A DNA stretch of 7,212 bases, taken from Verrucomicrobiia bacterium (GTDB lineage: Bacteria > Verrucomicrobiota > Verrucomicrobiia > Opitutales > Opitutaceae). Below the pieces are notes generated by a model. The model had not been told where the DNA came from. It saw only the letters and a list, made by a program, of their open reading frames with translations, and did not search any database. The stretch is taken from positions 1-7,212 of the forward strand of contig JAUHWE010000231.1 of the NCBI GenBank assembly GCA_030424825.1, written 5' to 3'. Shown here piece by piece: positions 1-7,212 of this stretch. The first letter of the stretch is position 1. Each line of letters opens with the position of its first letter. The translations under genes were made by a program, and so were the position numbers.

Positions 1-321
1 TTCATCAGCTTCGATCCCGACATTCCGACTCGCAAAGCAGTCGATCAGATTTTCCGCGAAAACAACATCGAAACCGAACCCGTGATGGAGTTCGACAATA
101 TCGAGACCGTAAAACGGGCGGTGGAAATCGATGCCGGCATCGCCATCGCGCCTCAGGCAACCGTTGCCCAGGAAGTAAAACAAGGAACACTCGTTTCCGT
201 TACTCTGAACGGCACTGGATTCAACCGACCGCTCGCGATTCTCCACCGGAAAGGCCGAGTCCTAACCCCGGCAATGAAGAAGTTCATTAAGACCCTGACC
301 GGAAACGAGCTTCCCGGGTAA
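1..321 (+). CDS. LysR-type transcriptional regulator, C-terminal fragment (5' end outside window)
   Basis: The frame is open from base 1 and ends at TAA 319-321, leaving 106 residues. They match the second half of a LysR-type effector-binding domain. The stretch FDNIETVKRAVEIDAGIAI (residues about 32-50) is the usual family segment leading into the helix and strand that close the effector pocket. It is followed by a proline-containing turn and EVKQGTLVSVTL (residues 58-69). The end, RPLAILHRKGRVLTPAMKKF, is the typical last strand and helix of the family. The N-terminal winged helix-turn-helix lies upstream of the window, so the DNA target cannot be judged. It would be a cytoplasmic DNA-binding regulator, normally acting as a tetramer that responds to a small molecule. 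The gene converges on metH and is followed by a probable terminator. Nothing shows that it is MetR, and the effector is unknown. Family assignment is confident; specificity is not. Confidence 0.9.
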   Translation, partial: FISFDPDIPTRKAVDQIFRENNIETEPVMEFDNIETVKRAVEIDAGIAIAPQATVAQEVKQGTLVSVTLNGTGFNRPLAILHRKGRVLTPAMKKFIKTLTGNELPG

Positions 322-339
322 GGTTTGCAAGCGAATTCC

Positions 340-388
340 AGAAAAGGTGAGGCCGGCGAAAACCCCTTAACGCCGACCTCGGTTTTCT
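340..388. terminator. Probable bidirectional Rho-independent terminator
   Basis: A 10-base stem (349-358, GAGGCCGGCG; 371-380, CGCCGACCTC) encloses a 12-base loop. It has a single C-A mismatch on the + strand, which becomes a G-U wobble on the - strand. AGAAAA at 340-345 and TTTTCT at 383-388 are complementary flanks, so either strand reads as a GC-rich hairpin followed by a U-rich run. It begins 18 bases after the LysR-type stop codon, an ideal place to end that transcript. It lies about 240 bases past the metH stop codon, where it could also catch leftward transcription. Confidence 0.7.
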
Positions 389-624
389 GCTCCTGCAAAA
401 AGTCGCAGCTACCCTATAATGAATAACAAAGGCGGGGTAGCATTGGATGTGCCAATTCAAGGATATACGTGCAATTGAGCACACGGTGCCCAACAACGGC
501 CCCAAAGCCGGCGAAAGGCGCTCGATCTCGCTCAAGGCGATTGTTCAAAATGAGTCTTCACGCGACCTACTGCTGAGGAACGTTTCGTGGTCGCGACACC
601 CCTTTCGCCGGAAAGCTTCTCCTT
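389..624. other. Non-coding remainder of the convergent gap between the LysR-type gene and metH
   Basis: No convincing gene was found. A perfect TATAAT stands at 415-420 (+) without a good -35 partner. A 64-codon + strand frame starting at ATG 447 overlaps the last codons of metH by 17 bases and resembles no family I know. A short CTTTC/GAAAG hairpin just past the metH stop codon (about 607-616, - strand) has no U-run, so it is not a good terminator. The stretch is probably the 3' untranslated region of metH. Confidence 0.5.
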
Positions 625-3600
625 CTAATAGTCCAAATTAGGCCGAAGCCACTTCTCCACCACTGAAACTGACAACCCCTTTCGCGCGGCATAGGATTCG
701 ACTTGGTCTTTTCCAATCTTGCCCACGTTGAAGTAACGCGCATCCGAATTTCCAAAATAAAGTCCAGACACCGAGCTAGGAGGATTCATGGCAAAGCTTT
801 CCGTCAGCGAAATCCCCGTCGCCGCTTCAGCACCCAGAAGCTCCCAAAGTGTCGATTTTTCCGTATGGTCCGGACATGCAGGGTACCCTGCGGCGGGACG
901 GATTCCACGGTACTTTTCACCAATCATATCCTTGATTGAGAGGTTCTCGGATTGACCAAACCCCCAATCGTCACGGACCCGTTTGTGCACATACTCCGCT
1001 AGCGCTTCTGCAAAACGGTCCCCCAGCGCCTGAACCATGATGGCACGATAGTCGTCGTGCTTTTTCCTAAACGTCTCCGCATAGGCTTCTACCTCGAACC
1101 CTGCCGTTACCGCGAAGCCGCCGATATAGTCAACTTGTCCGCTGGATTCCGGAGCGATGAAATCCGCCAAGCTATAGTAGGTTGTGTCGGACGATTTCTC
1201 CTTCTGCTGACGCAAGAAATGGAACTGGCCCACTTTCTTGTCCTTCGAGGCATCACCATAGAGAGCCACATCATCCCCATTTGACTGCGCTGCCCAGAAA
1301 CGATAGACCCCTCTGAGCCGAAAGCGCTGATTAGATACGATGTCTTCAAGCATTGTCTGAGCATCCTTATACAGCTCGTTCGCCTGCTCACCATATTTGG
1401 CGTGTTTCAATATCGCAGGAAAGGCACCCTTGAGTCCCCACGTCCAAAAGAGCGGCGACCAGTCGAAGTACTCAAGCACATCCGCAAGATCCACTTCGTC
1501 CAATGAAATCTGATTCAACGATCCTGGAACCGCGATATCGGCATTCTTCCAGTCCACCTTGTATCCATTTTCACATGCTTCGGAAAACGGCAGCATTTTC
1601 TTATCACCAGACAATCCTTTTGCATGGCGGTCCCGAAGGCGCACCTGATCCGCTTTCAATGACGTGACGAATTCGCCTTTCCTGTCGGGACTCAAAAGCT
1701 CATTGCAAACTCCCACGACCAAAGAAGCATCCGATACCTGGACGACAGGCCCGTCATAGGCTGGGGCAATTTTAATGGCAGTGTGCGCTTTGCTCGTCGT
1801 CGCTCCTCCGATCAGAAGCGGGAGCTCAAATCCTTGGCGCTTCATTTCCGAGGCAACGTGGATCATCTCGTCCAACGAAGGGGTTATAAGCCCACTCAAT
1901 CCGACCAGATCTGCTTTTTCTTTTCGCGCTGCATCCAATATTTTGTCACTGGAAACCATTACGCCCAAATCAACGACATCGTAGTTGTTACAGGCCAGCA
2001 CGACCCCAACAATATTTTTCCCAATATCGTGCACATCGCCTTTCACAGTGGCGATTACCATTTTGGTCTGCGCTTCTATCGCCTCGTTCGCATCTTCTTT
2101 CTCCTTCTCCATGAAGGGAGTTAAGTACGCTACCGCTTTTTTCATTACGCGAGCAGACTTGACCACTTGTGGAAGAAACATCTTTCCCGCCCCAAACAGC
2201 TCGCCCACGATCTTCATGCCATTCATCAAGGGCCCTTCAATCACATCGAGAGGGCGGGCTAGCTTCTGACGCGCTTCCTCCGTATCATCCTCAATATATG
2301 TGACAATCCCCTTCACGAGAGCGTGCGAAATTCGTTCCTCTACCGAAGCCTCTCTCCATTCCTCCGCCTTTTCTTCCTTAGCCTTTCCGGTACCCTTAAC
2401 GGTCTCGGCGTAATCCACAAGCCGCTCGGTAGCGTCAGGATTGCGATTCAGAAGGACGTCTTCCACTAGCTCCTTCAAAGCCGGTTCGATATCCTCGTAT
2501 ACCGCGAGAAGCCCCGCGTTTACGATCCCCATATCCATGCCCGCCTGAATGGCATGGTACAGAAAAGCAGAGTGCATCGCTTCGCGGACAACATTGTTTC
2601 CTCGAAAAGAGAAGGAAATATTGCTGACGCCACCGCTGACTCGAGCCTGTGGGCAACGCTTCTTAATCTCGCGTGTCGCTTCGATAAAATCGACCGCATA
2701 GGTATTGTGTTCCTCAATACCTGTGGCTACTGTGAGAATATTTGGGTCGAAAATAATGTCCTCTGGAGGGAAGTCCAATTTTTCACGAAGCAAGTGGTAG
2801 GCCCGTTCGCATATTCTAATCTTGTCTTCCCTAGTCGCCGCCTGCCCTTTTTCGTCAAATGCCATGACAATGACTGCAGCTCCGTATCTCAATATCAATG
2901 ACGCTTGCTCAAGAAACTTCTCCTCACCCTCCTTAAGGCTAATGGAATTCACAATGCACTTCCCTTGCACGCACTTCAGCCCCGCTTCGATAACGGTCCA
3001 TTTCGACGAGTCTATCATCAAGGGCGCTTTCGAGATTTCTGGTTCAGAAGCGATCAGATTCAGAAATCGAGTCATACAGGCCTCACTATCGAGCAGCCCT
3101 TCATCGAAATTAACATCAATGACATTCGCCCCGTTTTCCACCTGCTGGCGCGCAATCGCGAGGGCGTCCTCAAATTTGTCCTCTTTAATCAGTCGCTTGA
3201 ATTTGGGTGACCCCATCACGTTAGCCCGTTCGCCAACCATAACAAACGGCGCCTTTTCCCCTTTGACCTCAAAAGGCTCTAGACCACTGATTCTAAGTGC
3301 GGGATCAATCTCAGGGAGCAGCCTCGGAGAATAGTCCTTCGCTTCCCGAACGATCGCCGCGATATGATCGGGAGTCGTCCCGCAACAGCCTCCAATGATA
3401 TTTACAAACCCATTGGAGGCAAAATCTTCTAAGAATTTAGCCGTCTCATCCGGAAGCTCGTCATACCCAGTTTCACTCAGAGGATTAGGCAATCCTGCAT
3501 TCGGGTAGCAGGATATGAAACAGTTTGCGGCACGGGAAAGCGACTCAATATAAGGCCTCATATCGCTCGCCCCCAACGCGCAATTGATGCCAACGCTCAG

Positions 3601-4350
3601 GGGCTTCGCATGGGCGACGGAGTTCCAAAAAGCTTCAATCGTCTGGCCGGAAAGAGTCCGGCCGGAAGCATCCGTTATAGTGACGCTCAACATCACAGGC
3701 AGACGTTCACCACGCTCTTCGAAAAAAGATTCCAAAGCGAAAATGCAGGCCTTTAGGTTCAGCGTATCGAAAGTCGTTTCCGCCAGCAAGAGATCCACAC
3801 CGCCTTCAACAAGGGCTCGAATCTGCTCTCCGTACGCTTCTTTCAATTCGTCGAATGATACCGCTCGGTACTCTGGACGATTCACATCTGGGGATAGCGA
3901 CGCCGTCCGGTTGGTCGGCCCAATAGCGCCTGCCACGAAACACTCCCTTTCTGGATTCTCAGCCAAGAATTCGTCAATCGCTTGACGCGCCAGTCTAGCG
4001 GCTCTCAAATTTTGCTCGTAGACAATGCTCTCTAGTTCGTAATCGGCTTGGGCGATTCGCGTGGAACTAAATGTATTCGTTTCTATGATATCCGAGCCTG
4101 CGGCTAGGAACTCTTTGTGGATTTCTAGAATGACATCGGGTCGGGTATAGACGAGCAACTCGTTGTTTCCCTTCAGATCTATGGCGTGATCTTCAAAATG
4201 ACCGTTTCGAAAATCTGATTCCTCTAGCTTGTATCGCTGAATCATCGTCCCCATCGCGCCATCTAAAAACAACAAGCGATTTGCCAGGAGTTCACGAATG
4301 CGAACACCTTTCTCAGTCTCAGGAAGTTTGAATGTATTTATGACGGACAT
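625..4350 (-). CDS. metH: Cobalamin-dependent methionine synthase (5-methyltetrahydrofolate--homocysteine methyltransferase), full length
   Basis: This cytoplasmic enzyme transfers a methyl group from 5-methyltetrahydrofolate through cob(I)alamin to homocysteine, making methionine and tetrahydrofolate. With the ATG at 4350 it has 1241 residues, close to E. coli MetH (1227). All four modules are in order. The homocysteine domain (about 16-330) has [12 protein letters not shown] at 27-38 and the zinc cysteines Cys257 (GINCALG) and Cys322/323 (GGCCGTTP). The pterin domain (about 365-620) contains [10 protein letters not shown]. The cobalamin module (about 665-900) has DVHDIGKN with the cobalt-ligand His774, plus SGLITPS and GGATTS. 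The AdoMet reactivation domain (about 930-1235) has [18 protein letters not shown] and LTESFAMNP. It ends normally at RPNLDY and TAG. The frame stays open upstream to a GTG at 4485, but the extra 45 residues look like untranslated leader and the family begins near this ATG. No Shine-Dalgarno sequence precedes the ATG. No catalytic residue appears lost. Confidence 0.98.
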   Translation of the reverse strand: MSVINTFKLPETEKGVRIRELLANRLLFLDGAMGTMIQRYKLEESDFRNGHFEDHAIDLKGNNELLVYTRPDVILEIHKEFLAAGSDIIETNTFSSTRIAQADYELESIVYEQNLRAARLARQAIDEFLAENPERECFVAGAIGPTNRTASLSPDVNRPEYRAVSFDELKEAYGEQIRALVEGGVDLLLAETTFDTLNLKACIFALESFFEERGERLPVMLSVTITDASGRTLSGQTIEAFWNSVAHAKPLSVGINCALGASDMRPYIESLSRAANCFISCYPNAGLPNPLSETGYDELPDETAKFLEDFASNGFVNIIGGCCGTTPDHIAAIVREAKDYSPRLLPEIDPALRISGLEPFEVKGEKAPFVMVGERANVMGSPKFKRLIKEDKFEDALAIARQQVENGANVIDVNFDEGLLDSEACMTRFLNLIASEPEISKAPLMIDSSKWTVIEAGLKCVQGKCIVNSISLKEGEEKFLEQASLILRYGAAVIVMAFDEKGQAATREDKIRICERAYHLLREKLDFPPEDIIFDPNILTVATGIEEHNTYAVDFIEATREIKKRCPQARVSGGVSNISFSFRGNNVVREAMHSAFLYHAIQAGMDMGIVNAGLLAVYEDIEPALKELVEDVLLNRNPDATERLVDYAETVKGTGKAKEEKAEEWREASVEERISHALVKGIVTYIEDDTEEARQKLARPLDVIEGPLMNGMKIVGELFGAGKMFLPQVVKSARVMKKAVAYLTPFMEKEKEDANEAIEAQTKMVIATVKGDVHDIGKNIVGVVLACNNYDVVDLGVMVSSDKILDAARKEKADLVGLSGLITPSLDEMIHVASEMKRQGFELPLLIGGATTSKAHTAIKIAPAYDGPVVQVSDASLVVGVCNELLSPDRKGEFVTSLKADQVRLRDRHAKGLSGDKKMLPFSEACENGYKVDWKNADIAVPGSLNQISLDEVDLADVLEYFDWSPLFWTWGLKGAFPAILKHAKYGEQANELYKDAQTMLEDIVSNQRFRLRGVYRFWAAQSNGDDVALYGDASKDKKVGQFHFLRQQKEKSSDTTYYSLADFIAPESSGQVDYIGGFAVTAGFEVEAYAETFRKKHDDYRAIMVQALGDRFAEALAEYVHKRVRDDWGFGQSENLSIKDMIGEKYRGIRPAAGYPACPDHTEKSTLWELLGAEAATGISLTESFAMNPPSSVSGLYFGNSDARYFNVGKIGKDQVESYAARKGLSVSVVEKWLRPNLDY

Positions 4351-4441
4351 TTTGGTCGGTAGACAGTTTCTCGAGCCAATCAAGGGAAACAACCAACGAT
4401 TGCGATCTAAAACCTTTGCAGATCGTGTTCTAGAGCAATAC

Positions 4442-4457
4442 CATATTCGAGAATATG
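4442..4457. repeat. Interrupted palindrome CATATTC-GA-GAATATG, candidate operator
   Basis: Perfect 7-base arms flank a 2-base centre, located 92 bases upstream of the metH ATG in the divergent region. The compact two-fold symmetry suits a dimeric DNA-binding protein. As RNA it would form only a weak AU-rich 6-base stem, so a protein site is likelier than a terminator. A site with the same ATTC-NN-GAAT core lies 19 bases away, centre to centre. Function is inferred and chance is not excluded. Confidence 0.35.
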
Positions 4458-4459
4458 AC

Positions 4460-4522
4460 AAAGATTCTGGAATCAGAGATTTCACACGGGATCCCGCGCT
4501 CCTGTAAAAAGAATCTGAAATC
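4460..4522. repeat. Imperfect 15-base direct repeat pair (4460-4474 and 4508-4522)
   Basis: AAAGATTCTGGAATC (4460-4474) and AAAGAATCTGAAATC (4508-4522) agree at 13 of 15 positions, with starts 48 bases apart. The first copy has an internal dyad, GATTC-TG-GAATC; the second has a decayed form of it. The palindrome CGGGATCCCG lies between them. They may be paired sites for one regulator of metH or of the kinase operon, or a chance match in AT-rich DNA. Confidence 0.3.
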
Positions 4523-4658
4523 CAAACGCCCTCCGGGAATCATTAATCTTTCTTACGTTTCCTTCGCGCCGGGACTGCCATTATCTCCCTGAAAAGCCAT
4601 TCAAGTTAGAATAAAAAATCGACTCGCGTCCCTCATCCGAATAACTATCTAACCTCTA

Positions 4659-6254
4659 TTGAAAACGCCGTCCCAAGAAGAACCATTGAGATCCGCAAAC
4701 CTTTGCGAGGCGATCGCTGGTCTCCAAAACCTTGAGCATGCCGATCTTGGCGGAGGGCAATTGATCGAATACGGACCTGGAGCTTGCTACGTAATCGACT
4801 CCAGCCACATGGAGATTCGGTTTTTGTCGGAAAACGGACGGGCCTATCTTCCGGAAGAGGCCTACGACAACCCGGATAAACGAATTCCTTGGCTCCAACT
4901 CGTTTACGAGGAAGATCGCATGGCGTATATCGACGCCATTCAGAAAGTGGTTTCGGGAGGCAAGCAAATCATCGCCGACTACCGCGTAAATTCGCTCGGC
5001 AATGAGAACCCGACTCCCGTGAGAGACTTTCTCGCCCCTCTCTACGGACAAGATCAAGAGCTAGTCGGTTTCATCGGCCGTGTCATTGACGACACTTTTA
5101 GAATCCGCACAATGGATACACTCGTCAAACGATCATGGAAAGAGGTTTCTTCCATCGCTAGCCGCCGGTTCCTCCACGATTTCAACAATATGATCGCCGG
5201 CATCTACTCGCTTAGCGAGCTTTACGCGATTCCCGGTTCAGATGCGGCGACAATGACCGAGGCCATGACCCATATTCGGGACAGCTCGATTCGGGCTCAA
5301 AAGATAACTCAAAAGATTCGGGCCCTCACCGCCATGAGCGAGGGGGAGGAAAGCTACTTCGACATTGGCAAACTTATTGAAGAACAGCGGGACTACCTCC
5401 TAGCAATTCTTCCCAAAACGGTCGACCTCCAGTTTGATTTGAGCGACGAGTCTCTTCCGGTTCGCCTTGACGCCAATCGTTTTCGCCAAGCGCTGATACA
5501 CCTCGCATCGAATGCCAGCGACGCCGCTATTGACAAGCCTTGTGTTAAAATACGATGCCGGTCAACGGGCCCTAATGACGCAGAAGCGGGAGTTCCCAGC
5601 GTTGTAATCGAGTTCAGCGATGACGGATGCGGAATCGACAGCCAGACACTGCCCTCCGTCACCAAGCCCTTCTATACAACCAAGGACCGCAATGCCCATG
5701 CAGGCTTGGGGCTTTTCATCGTGGAGCAGTTCGCCAAAGACCTTAACGGTGGCCTATCGATTGTGTCGGAAAAAGGAGAGGGAACTCGCATACTCCTCAC
5801 GCTGCCACTTTCTAATCTAAACGAAACCATCCCCCTTTCGAACGCCACATTCTCCCAGAATCCATTAGTATCCGCATCGAAAGCCAAACATACGCCTACG
5901 ATCTTGATCTATACTTGGGAAGACATCGCTCGCCATCCCCTCATCAATTCTATTCGCAGTGCAGACTGGAAATTTCGAATCCATCTCGATGGGGACCAAT
6001 TGCGGCTCGATATCCGGGATTTTGGAGAAAAACTAGATGGCGTCCTTGTATTCAAAAGCGCGCTTGACGAGAACGTCGATCAACTCGTTCTGGATCTTGC
6101 AAAAATGAATCCCCTTCCAAAGCTCGCCGTTGTCGCACTCGGCGAAAGCGTGGACGCCGTTTCCGAATCCATAAGATCGCAGTGCGGTCTTCTCGTATCG
6201 GGCTCCCTTAAGCCCGCTGGTCTTCTGAAAACGCTGGACAAGTATTTTTCCTAA
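4659..6254 (+). CDS. Soluble PAS-domain sensor histidine kinase with C-terminal pseudo-receiver
   Basis: This is a 531-residue protein with no membrane segment, so it is probably a cytoplasmic sensor. Residues about 38-147 fit a PAS fold. The dimerisation helix carries the phospho-acceptor His173 in FLHDFNN, a pattern of NtrB/HK4-like kinases. The ATPase domain follows with the N box (Asn285 in HLASNASDA), G1 box DDGCGID (321-327), F box TKPFYTTK (335-342) and G2 box AGLGLFIVEQF (348-358), so the kinase looks active. Residues about 412-531 resemble a receiver: strands ILIYT, GVLVF and LAVVALG, and a final LKPAGLL with Lys518-Pro519. They lack the acidic pair and the phospho-acceptor Asp. The start is TTG at 4659; a stop lies in frame at 4650-4652. 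Another TTG at 4686 is possible, while the first ATG (4809) would cut into the PAS domain. No clear ribosome site is seen. The response regulator follows after 24 bases, so the two are probably co-transcribed. Confidence 0.93.
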   Translation: MKTPSQEEPLRSANLCEAIAGLQNLEHADLGGGQLIEYGPGACYVIDSSHMEIRFLSENGRAYLPEEAYDNPDKRIPWLQLVYEEDRMAYIDAIQKVVSGGKQIIADYRVNSLGNENPTPVRDFLAPLYGQDQELVGFIGRVIDDTFRIRTMDTLVKRSWKEVSSIASRRFLHDFNNMIAGIYSLSELYAIPGSDAATMTEAMTHIRDSSIRAQKITQKIRALTAMSEGEESYFDIGKLIEEQRDYLLAILPKTVDLQFDLSDESLPVRLDANRFRQALIHLASNASDAAIDKPCVKIRCRSTGPNDAEAGVPSVVIEFSDDGCGIDSQTLPSVTKPFYTTKDRNAHAGLGLFIVEQFAKDLNGGLSIVSEKGEGTRILLTLPLSNLNETIPLSNATFSQNPLVSASKAKHTPTILIYTWEDIARHPLINSIRSADWKFRIHLDGDQLRLDIRDFGEKLDGVLVFKSALDENVDQLVLDLAKMNPLPKLAVVALGESVDAVSESIRSQCGLLVSGSLKPAGLLKTLDKYFS

Positions 6255-6278
6255 GTCGAAGGGCTTCAATAAAACGTA

Positions 6279-7212
6279 ATGCGAACATCCGATTCCAATT
6301 CGCGCGACATACTCGTGCTGGACGACGATCAGGTCGTGCTGCTAGCGATGAAGGAAACGCTAGAGCGGGAACAGTACAACGTTCAGGCTTTTTCCAACGC
6401 CCGCGACGCTTTGGTAGCCATGGAAGACACCCATTTCGCGACCATTATATCGGACCAACGAATGCCCGAAATGACGGGGCTTGAATTTCTGGACAAGTGC
6501 AAACGCATCCAGCCCAACGCGTCCCGCATACTCATAACGGGTGTGCTCACGCTCAACACCGTCATTGAAGCAGTGAATCGCGGCGAGATCTTCCGCTTCG
6601 TCGCCAAACCTTGGATTCGTGAAGAATTGCTGGCTACCGTCGAGAATGCCGTCCAACGCTTTGCCTTGGTTGAGGCGAATGAGCAGCTGAGCGCGGATAC
6701 ACTAGATCTGAACGAAAAGCTTGTTTCCTCGAATGCTGCGTTGGAAGAGAAAATCCGACAACTGGAAGAACAGGCGGAAGCTCTCGAAAAGACGAACCAG
6801 TCATTAGAACAGAACTTCAACCACTCCCTCGAAATTTGCTTCCGTCTCATCGAAGCCTTTCACCCGGTTCTGGGCGAACAAACCAAGTCCGTCGTAACCA
6901 TTTGCCGCGAGATCGCAAAATCAGATCTCCTCACCGAACGCGAGAGCGAGGTGCTCGTCGTCAGCTCGTGGCTCTACAATTTGGGTCGCATCGGATTGCC
7001 TCGTGAGCTCTTGACGAAAAGTTTGAATGACCCTCAAAGCCTAAATGAACAGGAGAGAACGCTGATCCATCACTACCCCGTCTACGGTCAGACTTTAGCG
7101 GGATTCGTTGGAACCCTGGAAGAGGTGGGGCATTCGATCCGGTCCCATCGCGAACGCTTTGATGGGCGCGGATATCCGGATGGGTATAGTCGAGAAATGA
7201 TTCCTGTACCCG
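6279..7212 (+). CDS. Response regulator with receiver, coiled coil and degenerate HD-GYP-type domain (3' end outside window)
   Basis: ATG at 6279 opens a frame of 311 codons that is still open at the window edge. Residues about 9-125 form an intact receiver: acidic residues Asp15-17 (VLDDDQ), phospho-acceptor Asp59 (ISDQRMPEMTG), Thr87, and Lys110 in the FRFVAKPW signature common in RpfG-like regulators. Residues about 130-182 are rich in Glu, Gln and Leu in a coiled-coil pattern. From about 185 the protein follows the HD-GYP pattern: LGRIGLPRELLTK (235-247), His264/265 and FDGRGYPDG (294-302). However, the HD dyad is Tyr233-Asn234, the usual His of the G-x-H segment is Gln201, and the HHE motif is His290-Arg291-Glu292. 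Cyclic-di-GMP hydrolysis is therefore unlikely and a binding or scaffold role is possible. It is probably the phosphorylation partner of the kinase 24 bases upstream. No Shine-Dalgarno sequence is evident. Confidence 0.93.
   Translation, partial: MRTSDSNSRDILVLDDDQVVLLAMKETLEREQYNVQAFSNARDALVAMEDTHFATIISDQRMPEMTGLEFLDKCKRIQPNASRILITGVLTLNTVIEAVNRGEIFRFVAKPWIREELLATVENAVQRFALVEANEQLSADTLDLNEKLVSSNAALEEKIRQLEEQAEALEKTNQSLEQNFNHSLEICFRLIEAFHPVLGEQTKSVVTICREIAKSDLLTERESEVLVVSSWLYNLGRIGLPRELLTKSLNDPQSLNEQERTLIHHYPVYGQTLAGFVGTLEEVGHSIRSHRERFDGRGYPDGYSREMIPVP

Larger units (their letters stand above)
4351..4658. promoter_or_regulatory. Divergent intergenic region between metH and the histidine kinase gene
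   Basis: These 308 bases must hold the promoters of both genes, but no strong sigma-70 pair stands out. The best leftward match is TTGAAT (4604-4599) and TAATGG (4583-4578) with only a 15-base spacer. The region contains several short dyads: CATATTC-GA-GAATATG (4442-4457), GATTC-TG-GAATC (4463-4474), the perfect palindrome CGGGATCCCG (4487-4496), and CGATCT/AGATCG (4403-4408 and 4420-4425). On the - strand an AGGAG lies 11 bases before the GTG at 4485. I looked for SAM, SAH and cobalamin riboswitch cores upstream of metH and found none. MetR-type TGAA-N5-TTCA sites were not seen either. Confidence 0.5.

Noticed and set aside
1..321. Calling the LysR-type fragment MetR, the methionine regulator
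   Set aside because: Nearness to metH is the only argument. The genes converge rather than diverge, the DNA-binding part is missing, and no MetR-type site was found before metH.
600..624. Dedicated metH terminator just after its stop codon
   Set aside because: The - strand hairpin CTTTC-CGGC-GAAAG has only five stem pairs and is followed by G residues, not a U-run.
1783..2269. Overlapping + strand frames opposite the metH cobalamin module
   Set aside because: The - strand encodes the conserved cobalamin-binding motifs without a break. The + strand frames show no recognisable domain or start signal.
2822..3334. 170-codon + strand open frame inside metH
   Set aside because: It is antisense to the homocysteine- and pterin-domain coding of an intact metH, is low-complexity in Ser, and matches no family. 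It is a shadow frame.
4578..4604. Leftward sigma-70 promoter TTGAAT-N15-TAATGG for metH
   Set aside because: The 15-base spacer and the mismatches in both boxes make it too weak to list as a feature. The host's promoter consensus is also unknown.
4351..4658. SAM, SAH or cobalamin riboswitch upstream of metH
   Set aside because: AGGAGCGCGGGA on the - strand (around 4493-4504) recalls the start of an SAH riboswitch, but the partner segments (a CCAGGCUCG-like strand and a closing GGCGCUC-like strand) are absent. No SAM-I core or B12 box was found.
6383..6850. 155-codon - strand frame opposite the response regulator
   Set aside because: It lies antisense to the receiver and coiled coil, which have clear motifs. 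Its Ser- and Arg-rich composition is what reverse reading of such codons produces.

Overview
The window shows ordinary bacterial chromosome with moderate GC content and dense coding. It holds one partial gene at each edge and two complete genes between them. The long MetH product and the soluble PAS kinase paired with a receiver/HD-GYP-type protein would fit a Verrucomicrobiota (Opitutae-like) bacterium. Starts without clear Shine-Dalgarno sequences fit that too. This placement rests on general resemblance only and is low confidence. No mobile element, CRISPR array, tRNA or rRNA is visible.

Layout. Positions 1-321 (+) are the C-terminal 106 residues of a LysR-type transcription regulator. Positions 322-624 are a non-coding convergent gap with a probable two-way terminator at 340-388. 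Positions 625-4350 (-) are a full-length cobalamin-dependent methionine synthase, metH. Positions 4351-4658 are a 308-base divergent intergenic region carrying several short dyads and a direct repeat pair, but no recognised riboswitch. Positions 4659-6254 (+) are a soluble PAS histidine kinase with a C-terminal pseudo-receiver domain. Positions 6279-7212 (+, running off the window) are a response regulator with an intact receiver, a coiled coil and an HD-GYP-type domain that has lost key metal ligands.

How the genes work together. The kinase and response regulator lie 24 bases apart in the same direction and almost certainly form a two-component pair. Its expected flow is PAS sensing, His173 phosphorylation, then Asp59 of the regulator. 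Both proteins carry a degenerate module at the C-terminus: a receiver without its phospho-acceptor Asp in the kinase, and an HD-GYP fold without its HD dyad in the regulator. This suggests protein-protein signalling rather than cyclic-di-GMP hydrolysis. MetH is a housekeeping methionine and one-carbon enzyme. Nothing in the sequence ties it functionally to the signalling pair except the shared divergent intergenic region. The most interesting content is the degenerate signalling pair. I see no evidence for a wholly new system.
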